From: Glandiceps talaboti | Lineage: Eukaryota; Hemichordata; Enteropneusta; Spengelidae | Length of the DNA stretch: 64,000 nt | Reading direction: 5' to 3' | Assembly (NCBI RefSeq): GCF_964340395.1 | Contig: NC_135566.1 | Location: forward strand, 20,519,797 to 20,583,796 | The notes under the pieces: generated by a model | Seen by the model: only the letters and a program-made list of their open reading frames with translations | What the model was told of the DNA's origin: nothing | Database searches by the model: none | Position numbers and translations under genes: made by a program | Shown: positions 1 to 45,650 of the stretch, piece after piece | Layout of the letters: each line of letters opens with the position of its first letter | Numbering within the stretch: the stretch's first letter is position 1

Positions 1-530
1 CTATGGCTAGGCCAAGTACAGTATAGTACTTCTGAGCAAATTGTGGGTAGGTGCTATGTAAAACAAGTTCAATATCATTGATTAAAAATGGCCAGCTACA
101 CACTGTGACTCTGCATAGATAAGATAATAAACCAGGAGTGAATTTACTTTTCATTTATGAAGCCTATTAATTATATCTACTATGTTAATGTATAGTCAAT
201 TATTTTGGACGAGTATTTACATACATTGCAAAATAGAATCAATTTCAATTACATACTACAACGTATCCGTGTGCTATCTATACAATTTTCCCATGTTTAT
301 ATATTTATAGATGTTCCGTATAAATCCATATTTAATTCATATTATAGCTAATAAACATTGAAAAAAACATTGAGTACAATGTCTATTTGTCAGTTTTTCC
401 CTATTAATACATTTTGGAATACAGAAAAGAAAAGTGTGGGTTTTTTTTCATGACGTCACCTGCATTTGGTGTTGACTGCTAAGTAAAAAGGTCTTAACTA
501 TTAAGTAAGTATTATTAACCATCTATAACA
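1..530. other. Unique AT-rich flank
   Basis: Nothing recognisable except a consensus CRE octamer TGACGTCA at 451-458, about 80 bp before the CRE-like satellite begins. Confidence 0.5.
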
Positions 531-2035
531 GCCACAGTGACTGTTAAACGCATGCTTCAAAGTGACTGTTAAGTTACTATCTTAGCTCGCACAAACTGTT
601 TACACCATACAGAACAGTGACGGTTAATGGGTTATCTGAAAATGTCTGTGTACATACGTCAAAGTGACGTTTATTTCATACGTCAAAGTATGTTAATGTC
701 ATACGTCAAAGTGAATGTTAATGTCATACGTCAAAGTGAATGTTAATGTCATACGTCAAAGTAACTTTTAATGTCACACGATAGAGTGAATGTTAATTTC
801 ACACGACAGAGTGAATGTTAATGTCACACGACATAGTGAATGTTAATGTCACACGACATAGTGACTGTTAATGTCATACGTCAAAGTGAATGTTAATGTC
901 ATACGTCAAAGTGACTGTTAATGTCATACGTCAAAGTAACTTTTAATGTCACACGACATAGTGAATGTTAATGTCATACGTCAAAGTGACTTAATGTTAT
1001 ATGTCAAAGTGACTGTTAATGCCATACAACATAGTGACTGTTAATGTCATACGTCAAAGTGAATGTTAATGTCATACGTCAAAGTAACTTTTAATGTCAC
1101 ACGACATAGTGAATGTTAATGTCATACGACATAGTGAATGTTAATGTCACACGACATAGTGACTGTTAATGTCATACGTCAAAGTGAATGTTAATGTCAC
1201 ACGACATAGTGACTGTTAATGTCATACGTCAAAGTGACTGTTAATGTCACATGACATAGTGACTGTTAATGTCATACGTCAAAGTGACTGTTAATGTCAC
1301 ATGACATAGTGACTGTTAATGTCATACGTCAAAGTGACTTAATGTTATACGTCAAAGTGACTGTTAATGTCACATGACATAGTGACTGTTAATGTCATAC
1401 GTCAAAGTGACTTAATGTTATACGTCAAAGTGACTGTTAATGCCACACAACATAGTGACTGTTAATGTCATACGTCAAAGTGAATGTTAATGTCATACGT
1501 CAAAGTAACTTTTAATGTCACACAACATAGTGAATGTTAATGTCACACGACATAGTGAATGTTAATGTCATACGTCAAAGTGAATGTTAATGTCATACGA
1601 CATAGTGAATGTTAATGTCATACGTCAAAGTAACTGTTAATGTCACATAACATAGTGAATGTTAATGTCATACATCAAAGTGACTGTTAATGTTATAGTT
1701 CAGAGTGACTGTTAATGTCATACGTCCAAGTGAATGTTAATGTCACATGACATAGTGACTGTTAATGTCAAGCGTCAAAGTCATGCTTGAAACTGACTGT
1801 TAACATAATACATCACAGTGACTGTTGATATCATAGGTCATAGTGACTGTTTATATTATACATCACATTGACTGTTAATGTTAATGTCATACGTCACAGT
1901 GAGTACACCCCAGTGACTGTTAATATGATACATCATAGTAACAACTGCTAATATCATACGTCAGAGTGACTGTTAATATCATATATCACACTGACTGTTA
2001 ACGTTACACGTCACAGTGAATGTTAATATGTGCTT
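531..2035. repeat. 25-bp satellite with CRE half-sites
   Basis: About 55 monomers of 25 bp. Type A has TCATACGTCAAAGTGA and type B has TCACACGACATAGTGA, both followed by CTGTTAAT or ATGTTAAT; A and B types alternate irregularly. The first 120 bp and last 250 bp are degenerate. Confidence 0.95.
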
Positions 2036-2044
2036 TATTGCCTT

Positions 2045-2980
2045 TGGCCACAGGCCCATAGCAAGAGATCTGAACAGTGTTTTTTCAACGGGCAAAACAT
2101 TGAAGTTGTGTTGGATTATAAGTACCTAGGCATAGTACTCTCTAGTGTTTGGTTTAAAGCCAGGCAAAGAAATCTATTTTCCCTGTAAATCGATTTACCA
2201 GAAAATTTGGAGAACGCCGTGTTCACCTTTACTTTAAAGTTTTTGATGTCATGATCAGCCCAATTTGAACATTTGGTTCAGAACTATTGGGTATGAAATG
2301 TACCCTAGTATTGAACATATTCACTATAACTATTGTAAACGTTACTTGGGCGTGAAAGGCAATACCCCAAATGTATCTGTTTTAGGAAAACTTGGAAGAA
2401 CACTTATTTTTGTTATTACATTTATTAATTGTATCAAGTGGTGGCTGAAAGTGTTATCATGCCAATGTGTAGAATTGCTAAACATTCCTACTTTCTTTCG
2501 GTAAGATAAACTTGGCAACGCACATTCGATGTATTTTGAACAGACAGGGCCAAAGCCCTGCCTGGTTAATCAAGGTGTTGGAAACAAACAGAACTTTATT
2601 CTTGCCTATCACAAAGGGTTATAAAGATTCCTGGCAACTGAGATGGTGGGAAGAATGTTCAAGTACAAATTGTTCATATTTATTCATTTTGCCAAATCAA
2701 AAGATATCCCATACTAGAAAACTATTTTCTTAATATTCAAATTAATGTACATCGACAGACATTGTACTAGTTGCACTATTCAAGTCACCAGCTGGCAATA
2801 GAAACAAGTCGGTGTGAAGGATTTGACTGTACAGAGAGGATTTGGGAACTGTTCGAGTCTTGTTCTATAGAGGACGAGTTTCATTTTTGAATGATCACTT
2901 TATCAGAGTCGTAGGGAAAAATTACTACCACAGTGGGCATTTCGACATCCAAATCAACAATTTTTGGTGACTCTTTTTTT
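2045..2980 (+). pseudogene. Decayed non-LTR retrotransposon ORF2, C-terminal part
   Basis: With several frameshifts and stops, the plus strand reads in order: FNGQNIEVVLDYKYLGIVLS, then YCKRYLGVKGNTPNVSVLGK, then SSHQLAIETSRC and IEDEFHF. These match the region from the reverse-transcriptase thumb to the C terminus of CR1/L2/Jockey-type LINEs. The fragment is about 940 bp, with no 5' part. It lies between two patches of the same 25-bp satellite. Confidence 0.75.
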
Positions 2981-3245
2981 CAAGTGAGTGTTAATGTAAT
3001 ACATTGTGACTGTTAATCGCATATGTTACAGTCACTATATACGTCATATGTAACTGTGACTGTTTACGTCATACGTCACTCTTACTGTTTACGTCATACA
3101 TCACTCTTACTGTTTACGTCATACATCACTCTTACTGTTTACGTCATACATCACTCTTACTGTTTACGTCATACGTCACTCTTACTGTTTACGCCATACG
3201 TCACAATGGCTGTTAACGTCACGTATCACATTAACTGGTAAAGTC
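2981..3245. repeat. 25-bp satellite, second patch
   Basis: About ten monomers, five of them nearly identical (TGTTTACGTCATACATCACT). Same family and orientation as 531-2035, but a different subtype. The 72-codon open frame across it is an artefact of the repeat. Confidence 0.9.
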
Positions 3246-3635
3246 ATACTTCATATTGCAAATGAATATCTTGTAATACTGTAATTTTTAATACATTTGT
3301 TAAACAAAGAATCTTAAAAAGCATGACTTATGGAACTCTGACAGATATTTACTTTTGGACATTCTTTGAAAACAATTCGAAAGTGCTAGAAGAAGATCTT
3401 CAAAGGGGGGAGGTGTCGGGAAGATGTATGATAAACAAAACTATGGGTGTCTATTGTATAAGCTTAAGGTAAGTAGCTTAGTTTGTACTTTTGTTAAACA
3501 ACCTAGTTGCGAGCTTGCCTTAAGCTGTGCTGTTTTCGTAAGTGTGCTTAGAACCCCAAACACCACATACAGTGATAAATGCATTCGTCAGTGTATATGG
3601 AAGCCCAAATGGACATAATTGAGTTTTAAACAAAA
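3246..3635. other. Unique spacer
   Basis: No feature seen; a 64-codon open frame (3424-3618) has no recognised homology. Confidence 0.45.
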
Positions 3636-3745
3636 CGTTGTCTGGCTCGATAAACATCTTACTAACATTGATACATTTTATCATGGAACGTTATAAACAC
3701 CTTATTAACATTGCTATATCTTATCGTGTGGCATAACAAAAATGG
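3636..3745. repeat. Relic of the 43-bp satellite (about 2.5 monomers)
   Basis: CTTACTAACATTGATACATT at 3658 and CTTATTAACATTGCTATATC at 3701 are 43 bp apart, and both align with the monomer at the right end of the window, including TTTTATC and CGATAAAC/CGACAAAA parts. Confidence 0.75.
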
Positions 3746-4376
3746 ACGTACAATTGTTACATTTTAATCTATTAATAGACACTGGCGACATCTGCATTGG
3801 TATTTAGGCACCATTCCCTGAACTCCCTACCCAAGTGTACATGTCACTTCATGGCTTATTTGCATAATTTTATTTCGCTCGAGAAATCGCAATGTGCAGA
3901 GGTGGTGAAAGTGACTTTTTAACTTACTTACACAAGCCTCGCCCTTGTTCCCCTTTAACACGTATGGAAAAAGTATATTGTGTTTCAATGTATAGTATTT
4001 GACAGCGATCTACCAAGATAATGATCGTTCACACAAAGAAAATGAAACTATGTTGGTGAGATATTTGTGAAGCGTTTTGTTTCGGGTCAACTGGCTTCCA
4101 TTATAACTTCACAATGTTTCATTGATCACTAAAGTGTAAAGCAGGTATTGGGTAAATAGTGGCAATCTAACAACACCGTTGTTATTCCAAAAAATTGATT
4201 TATTGATTCTCTGTAAACTCCATGTTCTCTAGGGAAGAACTGGATATATTTTGTAATAACTTTAATCAACGTTGACAATATTGTTATTATAAGATATCGT
4301 CTTCGTGTGATTCATTACATTTGCTTGCCAAATAATTACTGGACAACGTATTTGAAAATTAGCCTTTCTCTTATCT
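3746..4376. other. Unique AT-rich spacer
   Basis: No feature seen. Confidence 0.5.
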
Positions 4377-4758
4377 GCATAACATAGATACATCCTACAA
4401 CATAACATAGGTATATTCTACAACATAACATAGCTACATCCTACAACATAACAACATAACATAGGTACATCCTACAACATAACATATATACATCCTGCAA
4501 CATAACAACATAACATATATACATCCTACAACATAACATATACATCCTGCAACATAACATATATACATCCTACAACATAACATAGATACATCCTACAACA
4601 TGACAACATAACGTAGCTACATCCTACAGCATAACATATATACATCCTGCAACATAACAACATAACTTAGATACATCATACAACATAACATAGCTACATC
4701 CTACAACATAACATAGATACATCCTACAACATAACATAGATACATCCGACAACATAAC
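4377..4758. repeat. 23-bp tandem repeat
   Basis: About 16 imperfect units containing ACATCCTACAACATAACATA, some with an extra CATAACAA insertion. Confidence 0.93.
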
Positions 4759-5164
4759 TTCAGTAATGATTTTAATTAATTTTGAGAGACAATAAATATC
4801 ATCTGAGGATTTAATTTTTCCAATTTACCCAAATATTATATGAAACATCTGACATAAAAGATAAATGTGCCGCAACGAAAAAGTATTAAGTTAACATTTG
4901 CAATCAGCACAATATATTAAGTTTGATTGTAGGTGGTGTCAGATCTGTATGTGACTCATGGGATGAATATCGTTGGGTTTCAATTGAATACGATCACTTG
5001 GGATACACACGCAGACCTTTGAATTTGCAGATGATAATAACTAATATACTCGAATATTGGAGATGAAGTTTATTACAATTGATTTGAACGAAATACATAC
5101 ATTTGCAGACGACAGTCATATTACATTACACAAGTCTCTTTGTCAGTAATGATAATAAATATAT

Positions 5165-5165
<1 letters not shown>

Positions 5166-5219
<54 letters not shown>
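5166..5219. repeat. (TGA)18 microsatellite
   Basis: A pure trinucleotide tract of 54 bp. Confidence 0.97.
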
Positions 5220-5221
<2 letters not shown>

Positions 5222-6251
5222 CGTGACATTTTAATTTCATGGTATGTTCGGGGAGGCTCCTACCTATCTCAATACCAACATATTATCTTGGTCATACCAG
5301 GATACAAAATATATCTTATCTCGGTCCAATATACAGTAGAGTTCAAAATTGATCAAAATTGATACAAATACTAAATATTTGTGTCTGTATTTCGAAAATG
5401 GTACAGCAAGTTTGCTATAAACGTTGGTACATTAGTGAATGTGAAACAATGCACTCTCTCGGTACGTGTAGAAACAAGTATAACTAATGTGTATGGCTGG
5501 CTACAGGTATTGAAATGTCGACAACGATGACTAACTAACACAGCCCACACCAAAGACAACATCACTAGGTCTAAATGATCAACTTAAAAACAATCTTTTA
5601 GTCTCTGGTGTCATTTAAAATTAATGATATTCATGATTTGAGGTTGTCACGACAAGATACGAATCTTTGATGTACTGCACGTCAGCACAAAATTAATTAT
5701 CAATTGCATGTGTCTTAATATTGTCAGCAGTAAAATAAAGTCACAGTGACGGTGTATTGTTTAGACGACGGACATAATAACGTTAGATTGGATTGTTTTT
5801 GAGAAGGTTGAGTGCAATTGCCATTGGAATGGAATCTGTTGTATTTTAATTGTAATAATATCAAGTAATTTCCTTATTGGCATAGCGATCTACAACGTGC
5901 AAAGCTGTCAGAAGAAACTATTGGCATGACGAGGTCATTCTGAATGAAACAATGAACGAGAAATATTTGCATATCAAGATATGAAAATGATAATTTGACA
6001 TTTAAGCATATAACAGATGCCTTAATTGTCATATATTATTGCATGTGAACGAATCACAAAGTTTGTATAAGTTATCCCACTCACTCATCCCAAAAATATT
6101 CTGGGAATTTACATGGGATTGAGTAAGGCAACATTGAAAAATTAATTATTTATGAATACATAAGTACTTAATGTTATCCAGCTTGTATGAGGTCGACGTT
6201 GTCTAATGTATCACAAGACAGTGACATCTTAGAAGGCGAAGAAGTGCTGTG
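5220..6251 (+). other. 5' flank of receptor exon 1
   Basis: Presumed promoter and 5' UTR region. It is AT-rich with no clear TATA box at a convincing distance and no CpG cluster. The transcription start cannot be placed. Confidence 0.4.
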
Positions 6252-37215
<30,964 letters not shown>

Positions 37216-38150
37216 CTGTGTCACATCATACCTATTGGAATTCAGTATAAAATAATAGAAGTGCCACTCAGTGATATTCTTCCAATATCAAGTAGTATAT
37301 AGTATAGGCATGCATACGTACTATATGTAACACAGGTGGACATGTTGAGAACAATTTGAATGAGGTAAAGCCGTTACACAATGTCTCAATTAGTTTTATC
37401 ACTGTAACCATAAACAATACACACCACACATTGTTACTGCCTCCCAGCCAATCAGAGTAATCGTTGTGTTTCATTGTTTTCTAACCAACCAGAGTGAACC
37501 CTGTAGAGTGCTTCAGAGATCAGCACAATGTCGTTTTCAATGTGGTGTCTTTATTCTTTATTCTTAATAACATACTATTATATGGACACCTACTGTTCAT
37601 GTACATGTTTTTGACTATCTTAACACTATAGCGTTATAGTAGATGTATACGAATGTAGCACCTGCCTCTACACAAACATACTGAATGAGTTATGTTTAAG
37701 TGATACACGTATATGTATGCATTTGATGCTAAATGTTGTGTAAAAAGGACTAAAACCCGAAAAAACAAAACACCGTGATCGAACTCAAGAGGGCGTGAGT
37801 TTATCTCCTAGTATAATCCACAGTAGTCTGCATGTCTGTATGAATATGTCTGTATGAAGATAAACTTTTGTTGCAAAATGTGACGTGAAGTGTATATACA
37901 TATATACAAATTGGTTTACAGTCAAAGCAACACTAGTTTGTAAGCTATCACGTCACATTTTGCCAGTTTCACAATTACCAATATTAATAAACTATTAGTA
38001 CACTTTGACAAATAACAGCCTATTGTATTTGTGGTTTTATTCCTGGACCATCTCTTACTATAAGACGTATCAAACGTTATTCATAATATGTCGAACTATA
38101 AATAAAGTGTATGGAATACGAAATCTTTGAAACAGCATAGTAGTAGTTTC

Positions 38151-38153
<3 letters not shown>
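37216..38153. other. 3' flank of the receptor gene
   Basis: Probably includes the 3' UTR. AATAAA hexamers occur at 37986-37991 and 38101-38106; nothing shows which, if either, is used. A 16-bp inverted repeat lies at 37873-37963. Confidence 0.5.
37873..37963. repeat. Stem-loop with perfect 16-bp arms
   Basis: GCAAAATGTGACGTGA at 37873-37888 is exactly complementary to 37948-37963, with 59 bases between. It could be a small foldback element or an RNA stem in the receptor 3' UTR. Confidence 0.8.

Positions 38154-38240
<87 letters not shown>
38154..38240. repeat. (AT)n microsatellite, left of the hammerhead-like element
   Basis: A pure TA dinucleotide tract of about 87 bp. Confidence 0.95.
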
Positions 38241-40120
<1,880 letters not shown>

Positions 40121-40358
40121 AAAATGAGATACCTAAACCGAGGAAATAGAAACAAGCCTTGCTGATATTTGTACGTAATAAAATGAGATACCTAAACCGA
40201 GGAAATAGAAACAAGCCTTGCTGATATTTGTACGTAATAAAATGAGATACCTAAACCGAGGAAATAGAAACAAGCCTTGGTGATATTTGTACGTAATAAA
40301 ATGAGATACCTAAACCGAGGAAATAGAAACAAGCCTTGCTGATATTTGTACGTAATAA
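40121..40358. repeat. Four tandem copies of a 59-bp unit
   Basis: Units start at 40121, 40180, 40239 and 40298 with AAAATGAGATACCTAAACCG and are nearly identical; the third has one G for C. This is a recent local duplication. Confidence 0.95.
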
Positions 40359-41429
40359 AAGACTTATACAGATTTGGAGAGTACATGAAAAGGATATGCA
40401 GATTTACATATTGTTATAATGATCGTGTCTGGAATTTCCCCCGATACAGACACGTGGGCAATGGTGAGTGCGCACAAGAAAGACTCAAAAACTGTGATAT
40501 ACAAGTCTAATGTATGGACGATACAAAGAAGACAGATGAAATCAAATTTGTGAGGATTTTATGTAAATCGCCTCATACGTCAACGTGAAACTGCACCATG
40601 TTTTAGCTGAAATTCGTCTCTTTGATTATTCAATACGTCAAAATCATACAGACGTATATTTACGTATTTTCCTATTTAGTCCTTGTATTTACGTATGATA
40701 AAGCCTACTGTGGTGTATTTGCCCTTTAAGTTTGAATCCCTGTAAGCATGCCGAATTTAGTAGCTCAGTTGAAAACCATCTAGCAATAGTAATGTCTTGA
40801 TATATCTTAGTGCAGCGATATCTTGGTGCATGATCAACAATGTTTACACATTTATTATTCATTGATGTGTTCGGCGTCCTTTGAAATATCCATATAAATG
40901 TTGAAATTAATTATTTAAAAGCATAGAACTGATTGGAAGAACTGTAACTTTAAGTCAGTCTATATTTGTGACAGTATCTCAAATGTTTAAAAATTTATAT
41001 GATAGAATTAAAGTACATATATATGGTAAATTGATACTGCAATTATATTTAGTTCTGCTGAATTCAATATAATCATTGCACAAATGTTTTCAGTGATATA
41101 TATGACAATTACCCAACTGCCTCCTTTTCTTTGTTAACTGATCCAGGTCTGTATGTACATTAGTACTGTTACTGTTTGATACACATGACGTTTTAACAAC
41201 TAAAAGGTTTGTTTAAATCACTTCTACACATATTGACGTCGGGTGTTTTAGTGGATATTTCATTTACGTTTGACACTTCATCTTGCAATTGTGAGCGTTA
41301 AATTTTGTAACAGCTGATAGCGATGTGACTTTGAAGGACGAACTCCTATACATACTAAATGTCTTGTTACTGCCTGCAGGACTGGCATGATTATTTGCTT
41401 ATGCAATCACTGTATAGTTCTTCTAAACA
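40359..41429. other. Intergenic, unique
   Basis: AT-rich. One short hairpin CGTGTCTG...CAGACACG lies at 40424-40454. No gene was seen. Confidence 0.5.
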
Positions 41430-42480
41430 AACTCAAGTCATGTCAAGTGAAGTACAACAAAGTCAAGTACAGCAAATAAAGGAAAGTAAAGGAAAGAAAA
41501 GTACAGCAAAGTAAAGCAAAGTACAGCAAAGAAAAGAAAAATAAGGAAAAGTAAGGTAACACAAGTTCAGTTAGTAAAGTATGTAAAATAAAGTAAGGTT
41601 AAGTAAGGCAAGTCAAGTCAAGTCAAGTTAGGTTAACTAAAGTAAGAAAAGTAAAATAAGGTAAACTAAAGTTAAGTAAGTAATTAAGTAAAGTAAAGTA
41701 AGGTAAACTAAACTAAAGTAAGTAAGTAACGGAAAGTAAGTGAGTAAAGTAAACTAAACTAAAGTTAAGCAAGTCAAGTCAAGTCACGTCAACTAAAGCT
41801 AAATAATTAAAATAAAGTATAGTAAACTAAAGTAAACTAAACTTAATTTAAGTAAAGTAAGGAAAGGAAAGGAAAGTAAGTAAAGTAAAGTAAAGTATTT
41901 AGTAAAGTAAAGTAAAGTAAACTAAACTAAACTAATCTAAAGTTAAGTAAAGTAGGTAAAGGAAAGGAAGGGTAAATAAGTAAAGTAAGGTTAGTAAAGG
42001 AAAGTAAGGTAAGGTAAACTAAACAAAAGTAAGTAAAGGAAAGTAAGGTAAGGTAAACTAATCTAAAGTAAGTAAAGGAAAGTAAGTGAGTAAACTAAAG
42101 TTAAGTAAGTAAAGTAAAGTATAGTAAACTAAAATAAACTAATCTTAAGTAAAGTAAGGAAAGGAAAGAAAAGAAAAGAAAAGAAAAGAAAAGGAAAAGA
42201 AAGGAAGTAAGTGAAGTAAAGTAAAGTATTTAGTAAAGTTAAGTAAACTAAATTAAACTAAACTAAAGTTAAGCAAAGTAGGTAAAGGAAAGGAAGGGTA
42301 AATAAGTAAAGTAAGGTTAGTAAAGGAAAGTAAGGTAAACTAATCTAAAACAAAGCAAAGTAAACTAAAGTTAAGTAAAGTAAGGAAAGGAAATCAAAGT
42401 AAAGTAAGTAAAGTAACGTAACTCGTTGTAATGTAAAATAAATAGAGTAAATTTAGTAAACTAGAGTAGGTCAAATCAAG
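41430..42480. repeat. Degenerate AAGTA/TCAAG pentanucleotide-rich tract
   Basis: About 1 kb is built of AAGTA, AGTAAAGTAA, GGAAA and TCAAG five-base steps with imperfect phase. The plus strand is strongly purine-rich, and there are secondary subrepeats (for example around 41940-42010 and 42255-42330). Confidence 0.85.
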
Positions 42481-42966
42481 TGAATTCGTGTGAAGTCAAT
42501 TGTCAAGTCAATCATGGAAATTCATCAATCATATCTTTAGAGCAATAAAGAATAAGATTCTAATTTTCGTTACAACTTCAACTATTTGATGTCCAAAGAT
42601 GACTATACAAATACATGTGCACTATGGCAAACTTCTGCTCCGAGTATACTGAGGAATCGATGGTGACAACGATTGAAGACTTACTAGTATACCTAAATAG
42701 TGTATTGAGTACTGTAACCTACTTGAATGTAGTTTTAACACTAAACACATGATACATGACATATAGGATGTCTGGGTGATCATGTCTGCAATTGATAAAG
42801 TAATGACATTGTGTCGTTTGCATCGATATTTACAACAGCTGAATGACGAGGCAAGGATTTGCTAGGATAGCGAGTGAGTTTATCTACAAAACGCATCAAA
42901 AAAGAGCCTGGACTGCATGATGATGATTTGATTGTATCTCCTACTGCCAATAGAAGTTTAGAGCTG

Positions 42967-43340
42967 GGACTTTTTGAATGTATTTTGTTACATATAATGA
43001 CTTACTCATCGTATCGTACACCTTCAACAGTATTGATAGCCTGAATGGCAACATATTTGTGTAGCTGTAGACATGTGATACCACATGTCCAATTAAATTT
43101 ATTTTTGGGTCCACACCCTAAAAACTAGCACCCCTACACGATCTTGATTTCAACTTCGTACAGTGCTACTATTGGATTAAACTACCCTCTTGTTGACATC
43201 TACAATGTTTAATTAATGATATTTTAATAATTGTCAGTGAATACATTGCTGGTTGCCAGATTGGAAAACGTATACTCCAGCTACAGTTAGTGTACCTTTG
43301 TCCAGTCTCATTGAAATTCCTTAAGATTGCTTCTCAATTT
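42967..43340 (+). repeat. Diverged copy of the 5' part of receptor intron 5
   Basis: Runs such as CGTACACC, AACAGTAT, GGTCCACACCCTAAAA and CTACAATGTTTAATTA occur in the same order and spacing as in 35706-36220. Neither exon 5 nor exon 6 text is found beside it. It is either a dispersed repeat or the trace of a decayed tandem duplicate of the receptor gene. Confidence 0.65.
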
Positions 43341-45127
43341 TCCCAGCGGCACACTTAATAGGGATAAAATCAAAAGAAGATGAAACATGATTTAGGTGTC
43401 GGATACCATGATAACTATTAATGCGACCCTAATCAGAATGCAGTGTACACATTTATTAGGTCAATAAAGGTCATTGATGTTTGTGGTCGACATCGCAATT
43501 TTCTGCATTTTGGCATAGTGTCACATAATAATAAGATATTCCTTTCAAATGAATAACCTCAAGTTCGGTGTCTGCATCATTTGATGGATTACGGTCTGCA
43601 AAGTTTAGCAATGCTACTGACTTTGTAAACTACATTCCAGAGCTAAAAGACTTTAACGTTTGTGTATATACTCCAGCGAATATAGTGCATCATACCATGT
43701 GATTCGGTCGCACTTGAATGATTTTTACATTCAACTCAGTCCAATGCTTCGAAGCTGCAAATCCACACAACGTGATATGTCGTTGAGATAGTATGACTTT
43801 CCATTATTCCAAGATTGTTAAAATCATAGTACAAGTAAAATGTTCATGTCTGTTTATAAGAAATATGGCTGTAGATAATGCAAAACCCTCACTTCGCAAA
43901 TAACGCCTGGAAACGTGAATGAAGTTTGCACGTGGTAATTTTCGATATAACACTTTATGGCAAATGTTTCTGTAATGGCTGTATTGATTATTATGCTGTT
44001 ATACAGATACAAAAATGTATTTATTTATTATTTATTTTAATATATCTCGAGTATTGACCTTATTTAAGTCGCCTTATAAATCAGACTATTCAATGCAATA
44101 ATCATGCGAGGCTTGTAAACTGGTTGCCTTCTTCGTTGCATTTGATATATTACATTTTAAGTGTTTTCCTTAGAGTAAAGATACTCTAAAACGTTCTGTC
44201 TGAAAATTCAAAGTATCTGTCAACGTTCTAGTATGCATACTCGTAAAAGTACACGATCGATGAAAACAAATAACGGTTTTAAGTGCTCAGAGTGAGTGTT
44301 TGATCTTCTCCATGACGGGAGCTTACAGCATAACAATTAACACGTCTAAGACGTTTAAGATCGTGTTAAGACTTAAATACAGATTTATTTTAGAATCCAT
44401 TGTATTTTAAGAAAAGATAGTTGGAATTTACTGTAAAACCCATATAAAGGTTCCTAAACTCTCCAACTAGTTGTTATCTTTGTTCAAAGAGCATTATCAA
44501 ATCAGGAAGAAACGTCACTATAATCCAGTACCCATCTATTGTTGTGTATCTTGATTTGCAATTTCTACATTGTGTACACGCTTTATTAGTTTCTTAAGAT
44601 TAACCAATCCATCTTCATTCAAACTTTTAACTTGAGTTGGAGTTCAATCATTCTTACAAATAAAACAACTGGATTACGTCAAAATAGTTCACTGAGCTAT
44701 AACAAATGACTATTCCAGTGGGAGATGTCGTCTGCTAAGAATTTTCTGAGAAAATCGGTAATCGAACTAAATTTCTTATAAGCCTCAGACACGTTACAAG
44801 CATTTGTCTCGAATTCATTAGAAAATTGTCCCAGAACAATTTTTTGTGTTTTGTTTGGAAGGACGGAATGTAAAATGTTTACGGCCTGAATTTCTGCAGA
44901 TTCATATCAAGTTATTGGTTATCATTGTACTGATTTCAATTAACCGATTTTGTCTGTTTTATCCAGATTGTATGTTTCACGTCACCATAGTGTACAATTG
45001 GCCCTTTCCAACTTGTATGTTACATTTTACTTGTACGAATTGACTAACAGTCTGACCATTTTTATTCGAAACGTCGGATTTTACATCTATTTATACGGAC
45101 TGATTTACAAGTTCCATATGCATTTGT
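43341..45127. other. Intergenic, unique AT-rich
   Basis: No recognisable coding, RNA or repeat feature was found. Confidence 0.5.
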
Positions 45128-45223
45128 GTATGTATGTATGTATGTATGTATGTATGTATGTATGTATGTATGTATGTATGTATGTATGTATGTATGTATG
45201 TGTGTGTGTGTGTATGTATGTAT
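45128..45223. repeat. (TATG)n with a (TG)n core
   Basis: A TATG tetranucleotide run interrupted by a short TG dinucleotide block near its 3' end. Confidence 0.95.
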
Positions 45224-45650
45224 AATTAAATAATATTATATATTATATTATAGCATTACCAATTCCAGTGAATTTTGTGACGTCATCGCTGTACATTATT
45301 ACTGATAATGTACTCCGTTATTGGGCATCGCGGCCCCGGAACGAGCATAACAATACAAGCTTATTTGTTCTGTTTCTTCATACGACTAGGTATTTTTTCG
45401 AAATGTATGTTGTTACTTATGATTGTCATTTCTACTGTTTAAAAATACAACGCATTCATGAAACAAATTTGTGTTCACAGCAGTTCATTGAAGTGTATAT
45501 GTGTGTGTACGTGTACGTACGTGTGTCGCTATGATTAGTATTCAGCTTCCGGTCCGAACATGGCAGACGATGTTCAGCGCTGTGTATATTATACATTGTT
45601 TTGCGTTTCTCGGTCTACAAATTCACTGGAATTGGCAAACTATAAAATAA

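Noticed and set aside
3023-3241. 72-codon frame with repeated Ser-Leu-Leu-Phe text
   Set aside because: Translation of the 25-bp satellite.
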